Source: Marinosulfonomonas sp. (GTDB lineage: Bacteria; Pseudomonadota; Alphaproteobacteria; Rhodobacterales; Rhodobacteraceae). Taken from it: a DNA stretch of 7,487 nucleotides. The notes under the pieces were generated by a model, which did no database searches, was not told the DNA's origin, and was given only the letters and a program-made list of their open reading frames with translations. Positions 6,104-7,487 of the stretch are shown in pieces (the first letter of the stretch is position 1; each line of letters begins with the position of its first letter). Where the stretch lies: NCBI GenBank assembly GCA_022712735.1, contig JAFLKA010000011.1, positions 1-7,487 of the forward strand, in the 5' to 3' direction. Position numbers and translations under genes: made by a program.

Positions 6104-7487
6104 TTAAACTTGAACCTGCCCGGCCAATTGCCGAACGGTTAGAACCACGAACTCTGCCGGGCGCAGAGGTGCGAAAGCCACAATCACATTGACCCGGCCC
6201 AGATTGATGTCGTTCTGTGTGGTGGTGCTTGCGTCACACCGCACCTCGTAGGCGTCCGACGCCTTGGACCCCTGAAACGCGCCCTGTCGGAAGAGGTTTT
6301 GCATAAACGCTCCGGCCGCCAGCCTGATCTGCGCCCAGAGCGGCTCGTCATTGGGTTCAAACACCGCGAATTGCAGCCCGCGATAGAGGCTCTCCTCGAT
6401 GAACAGAGCTGTGCGGCGCACGGGAATTTGATTGTAATCGCTTTCGCCAGAATTATCGAAACCCGCCATGGTCCGCGACCCCCAGACTACGGCGCCGCTG
6501 AAAAACCGCCTGAGTGTGTTGATCGCCTGCGGGTTCGTGACGCCGTTCTCAACGTCCGAGACCAGATATTCCAGTCCGGTCGCGCCAAGGATTGACGCCT
6601 CTAACCCAGCGGGCGCTTTCCACACCCCCCGGCGTGTATCTGTACGTGACATGATCCCAGCGACCGTCCCGGCAGGATCAATGGGATGCAGGGTCGAGGC
6701 CACCTCAATGCGGGGCCAGTAGAGGCCCGCATGATCCGTCACAGCGCCAAGGCGCATGTCTTCAATCCCGCCATTGGCATCGTCAACATTTTCCCACTCA
6801 GAGGGAGGGTCGACGATCAGAAAGGCGCGCTCGCGCTGGCAAAAAGCACTGGCCGCACCCCACAGCAGGGCGCGTTGCGGGTCCGTTTGCTCGTGGCCGC
6901 GTGGCAATGTCAGCAGGTTGAAGATATCGACCTCGGATGTGACGGTGCTGAACACGTCATTGTATTGCGTCAGGTCGGGCACGCCGCCATTGTTCCCGGC
7001 TGCTCCGGGATTTTGGAACGTACCTGTGCCACTGGCCCCAAGCGCATAGGCCTGAGCATTGGCCGCCCGCGCCGCAAGGGCCATGCCGTTCGCGCCGCCT
7101 ATATCATAGCCACCGGCCGAGGTGAGCGTGGCGGTCGTGCCGGTGTTGGATGTGCCAAAATTGGGCGTCAGGGTGATACGATATCCGGCACGCCGGACCG
7201 TCCAGCCCTGACCTAGTCCCGCAGCGAGCGATGCCACAATTGTGTCCAGATGCGTGGCGGTGTTGCGCAGCGATCCGACGCCGACGCCACTGACATCCCC
7301 TTCGAGGAAGCTTGCCCCGGCGCCACTGAAAGCAGGCGCGGCGACCGAGACGATCGCGGGGTTACCGGTGCCGTCAGTAAAGGTCCAGATGGTGAAATTG
7401 GCACGGGCCTCTTCGGCAAAGGTCACCAATCGGGACAGGTCGGAATTTTGGGCAAAGGTGTTGTTGGTGCTGGTGTGGATCGCGGTG
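6104..7487 (-). CDS. eCIS tail sheath protein, C-terminal part (5' end outside window)
   Basis: Contractile sheath subunit; 460 residues are visible and the frame stays open through the right edge, so the GTG at 7429 is an internal Val rather than the start. The N-terminal visible half (Gly/Ala/Thr-rich, residues with FTIWTFTDGTGNP and many NTGTTAT-like stretches) would be the variable outer domain. The C-terminal half is strongly conserved in type: INTLRRFFSGAVVWGSRTM, then YNQIPVRRTALFIEESLYRGLQ cut across the handshake region, FEPNDEPLWAQIRL, FLRQGAFQGSKASDAYEV-like FRQGAFQGSKASDAYEVRC, INLGRVNVIVAFAPLRPAEF and a final QLAGQVQV. These are hallmarks of phage-tail-sheath C-terminal domains in eCIS. 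The sheath wraps the tube and contracts to drive it. It stops with TAA 6106-6104, 18 bases before the tube gene. Further machine genes are expected beyond the right edge. Confidence 0.95.
   Translation of the reverse strand, partial: TAIHTSTNNTFAQNSDLSRLVTFAEEARANFTIWTFTDGTGNPAIVSVAAPAFSGAGASFLEGDVSGVGVGSLRNTATHLDTIVASLAAGLGQGWTVRRAGYRITLTPNFGTSNTGTTATLTSAGGYDIGGANGMALAARAANAQAYALGASGTGTFQNPGAAGNNGGVPDLTQYNDVFSTVTSEVDIFNLLTLPRGHEQTDPQRALLWGAASAFCQRERAFLIVDPPSEWENVDDANGGIEDMRLGAVTDHAGLYWPRIEVASTLHPIDPAGTVAGIMSRTDTRRGVWKAPAGLEASILGATGLEYLVSDVENGVTNPQAINTLRRFFSGAVVWGSRTMAGFDNSGESDYNQIPVRRTALFIEESLYRGLQFAVFEPNDEPLWAQIRLAAGAFMQNLFRQGAFQGSKASDAYEVRCDASTTTQNDINLGRVNVIVAFAPLRPAEFVVLTVRQLAGQVQV

Noticed and set aside
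6104..7429. Sheath gene starting at GTG 7429
   Set aside because: The same frame is open to the right edge with sheath-like sequence upstream, so the GTG is internal and the gene is partial.
1..7487. CRISPR array, insertion sequence or integrase
   Set aside because: No regularly spaced repeats, transposase motifs, terminal inverted repeats or recombinase motifs were seen on either strand.

Overview
The window looks like a chromosomal stretch from an alphaproteobacterium, most likely a marine Rhodobacterales (roseobacter-type) organism. This rests on the GC-rich coding DNA, the style of the tRNA-Ser(UGA) and the recognisable roseobacter flavour of the left-edge lipoprotein. It is an inference from sequence style, not a database match.

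Left part (1 to about 500) reads as core genome. The N-terminal fragment of an outer-membrane-type lipoprotein gene runs off the left edge on the minus strand. A complete tRNA-Ser(UGA) lies divergently on the plus strand. From about 500 to 1158 the DNA is visibly more AT-rich and has no intact gene. It holds the decayed C-terminal end of a DEAD/DEAH-helicase or type III restriction-like enzyme, with its PD-(D/E)xK-like nuclease motif still readable and two frameshifts. This is a typical tRNA-flanking junction between core genome and an acquired region.

Right part (1159 to 7487) is one minus-strand operon, read from right to left, that encodes part of an extracellular contractile injection system (eCIS, a phage-tail-like nanomachine). 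The order is a tail sheath protein (5' end outside the window), a gp19-type inner tube protein, a baseplate-type protein with two CxxC knuckles, a small proline-rich protein, and a 1086-codon payload candidate. Genes are tightly packed (18-nt gap, 7-nt gap, 4-nt ATGA overlap, 23-nt overlap), which implies co-transcription and translational coupling.

The last gene is the striking one. It starts with the C-terminal half of a DUF4157 domain (HELAH motif), the hallmark domain of eCIS payloads. It then has glycine/hydrophobic beta-rich modules around a cysteine-rich secreted-phospholipase-A2-like segment (CRDHDACY), an aspartate-rich linker, and a C-terminal His-Me finger (NUC-like) nuclease segment (RGHLLN and following residues). 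A protein with both a lipid-cleaving and a nucleic-acid-cleaving domain in an injection machine suggests an effector that attacks membrane and nucleic acid of the target cell. No immunity gene follows it, which fits a eukaryotic target. Its N-terminus is broken relative to the domain family: the first half of DUF4157 is missing and the conserved reading continues from the frame of the preceding small gene. The locus therefore shows a frame-disrupted gene fusion that may or may not still be expressed.
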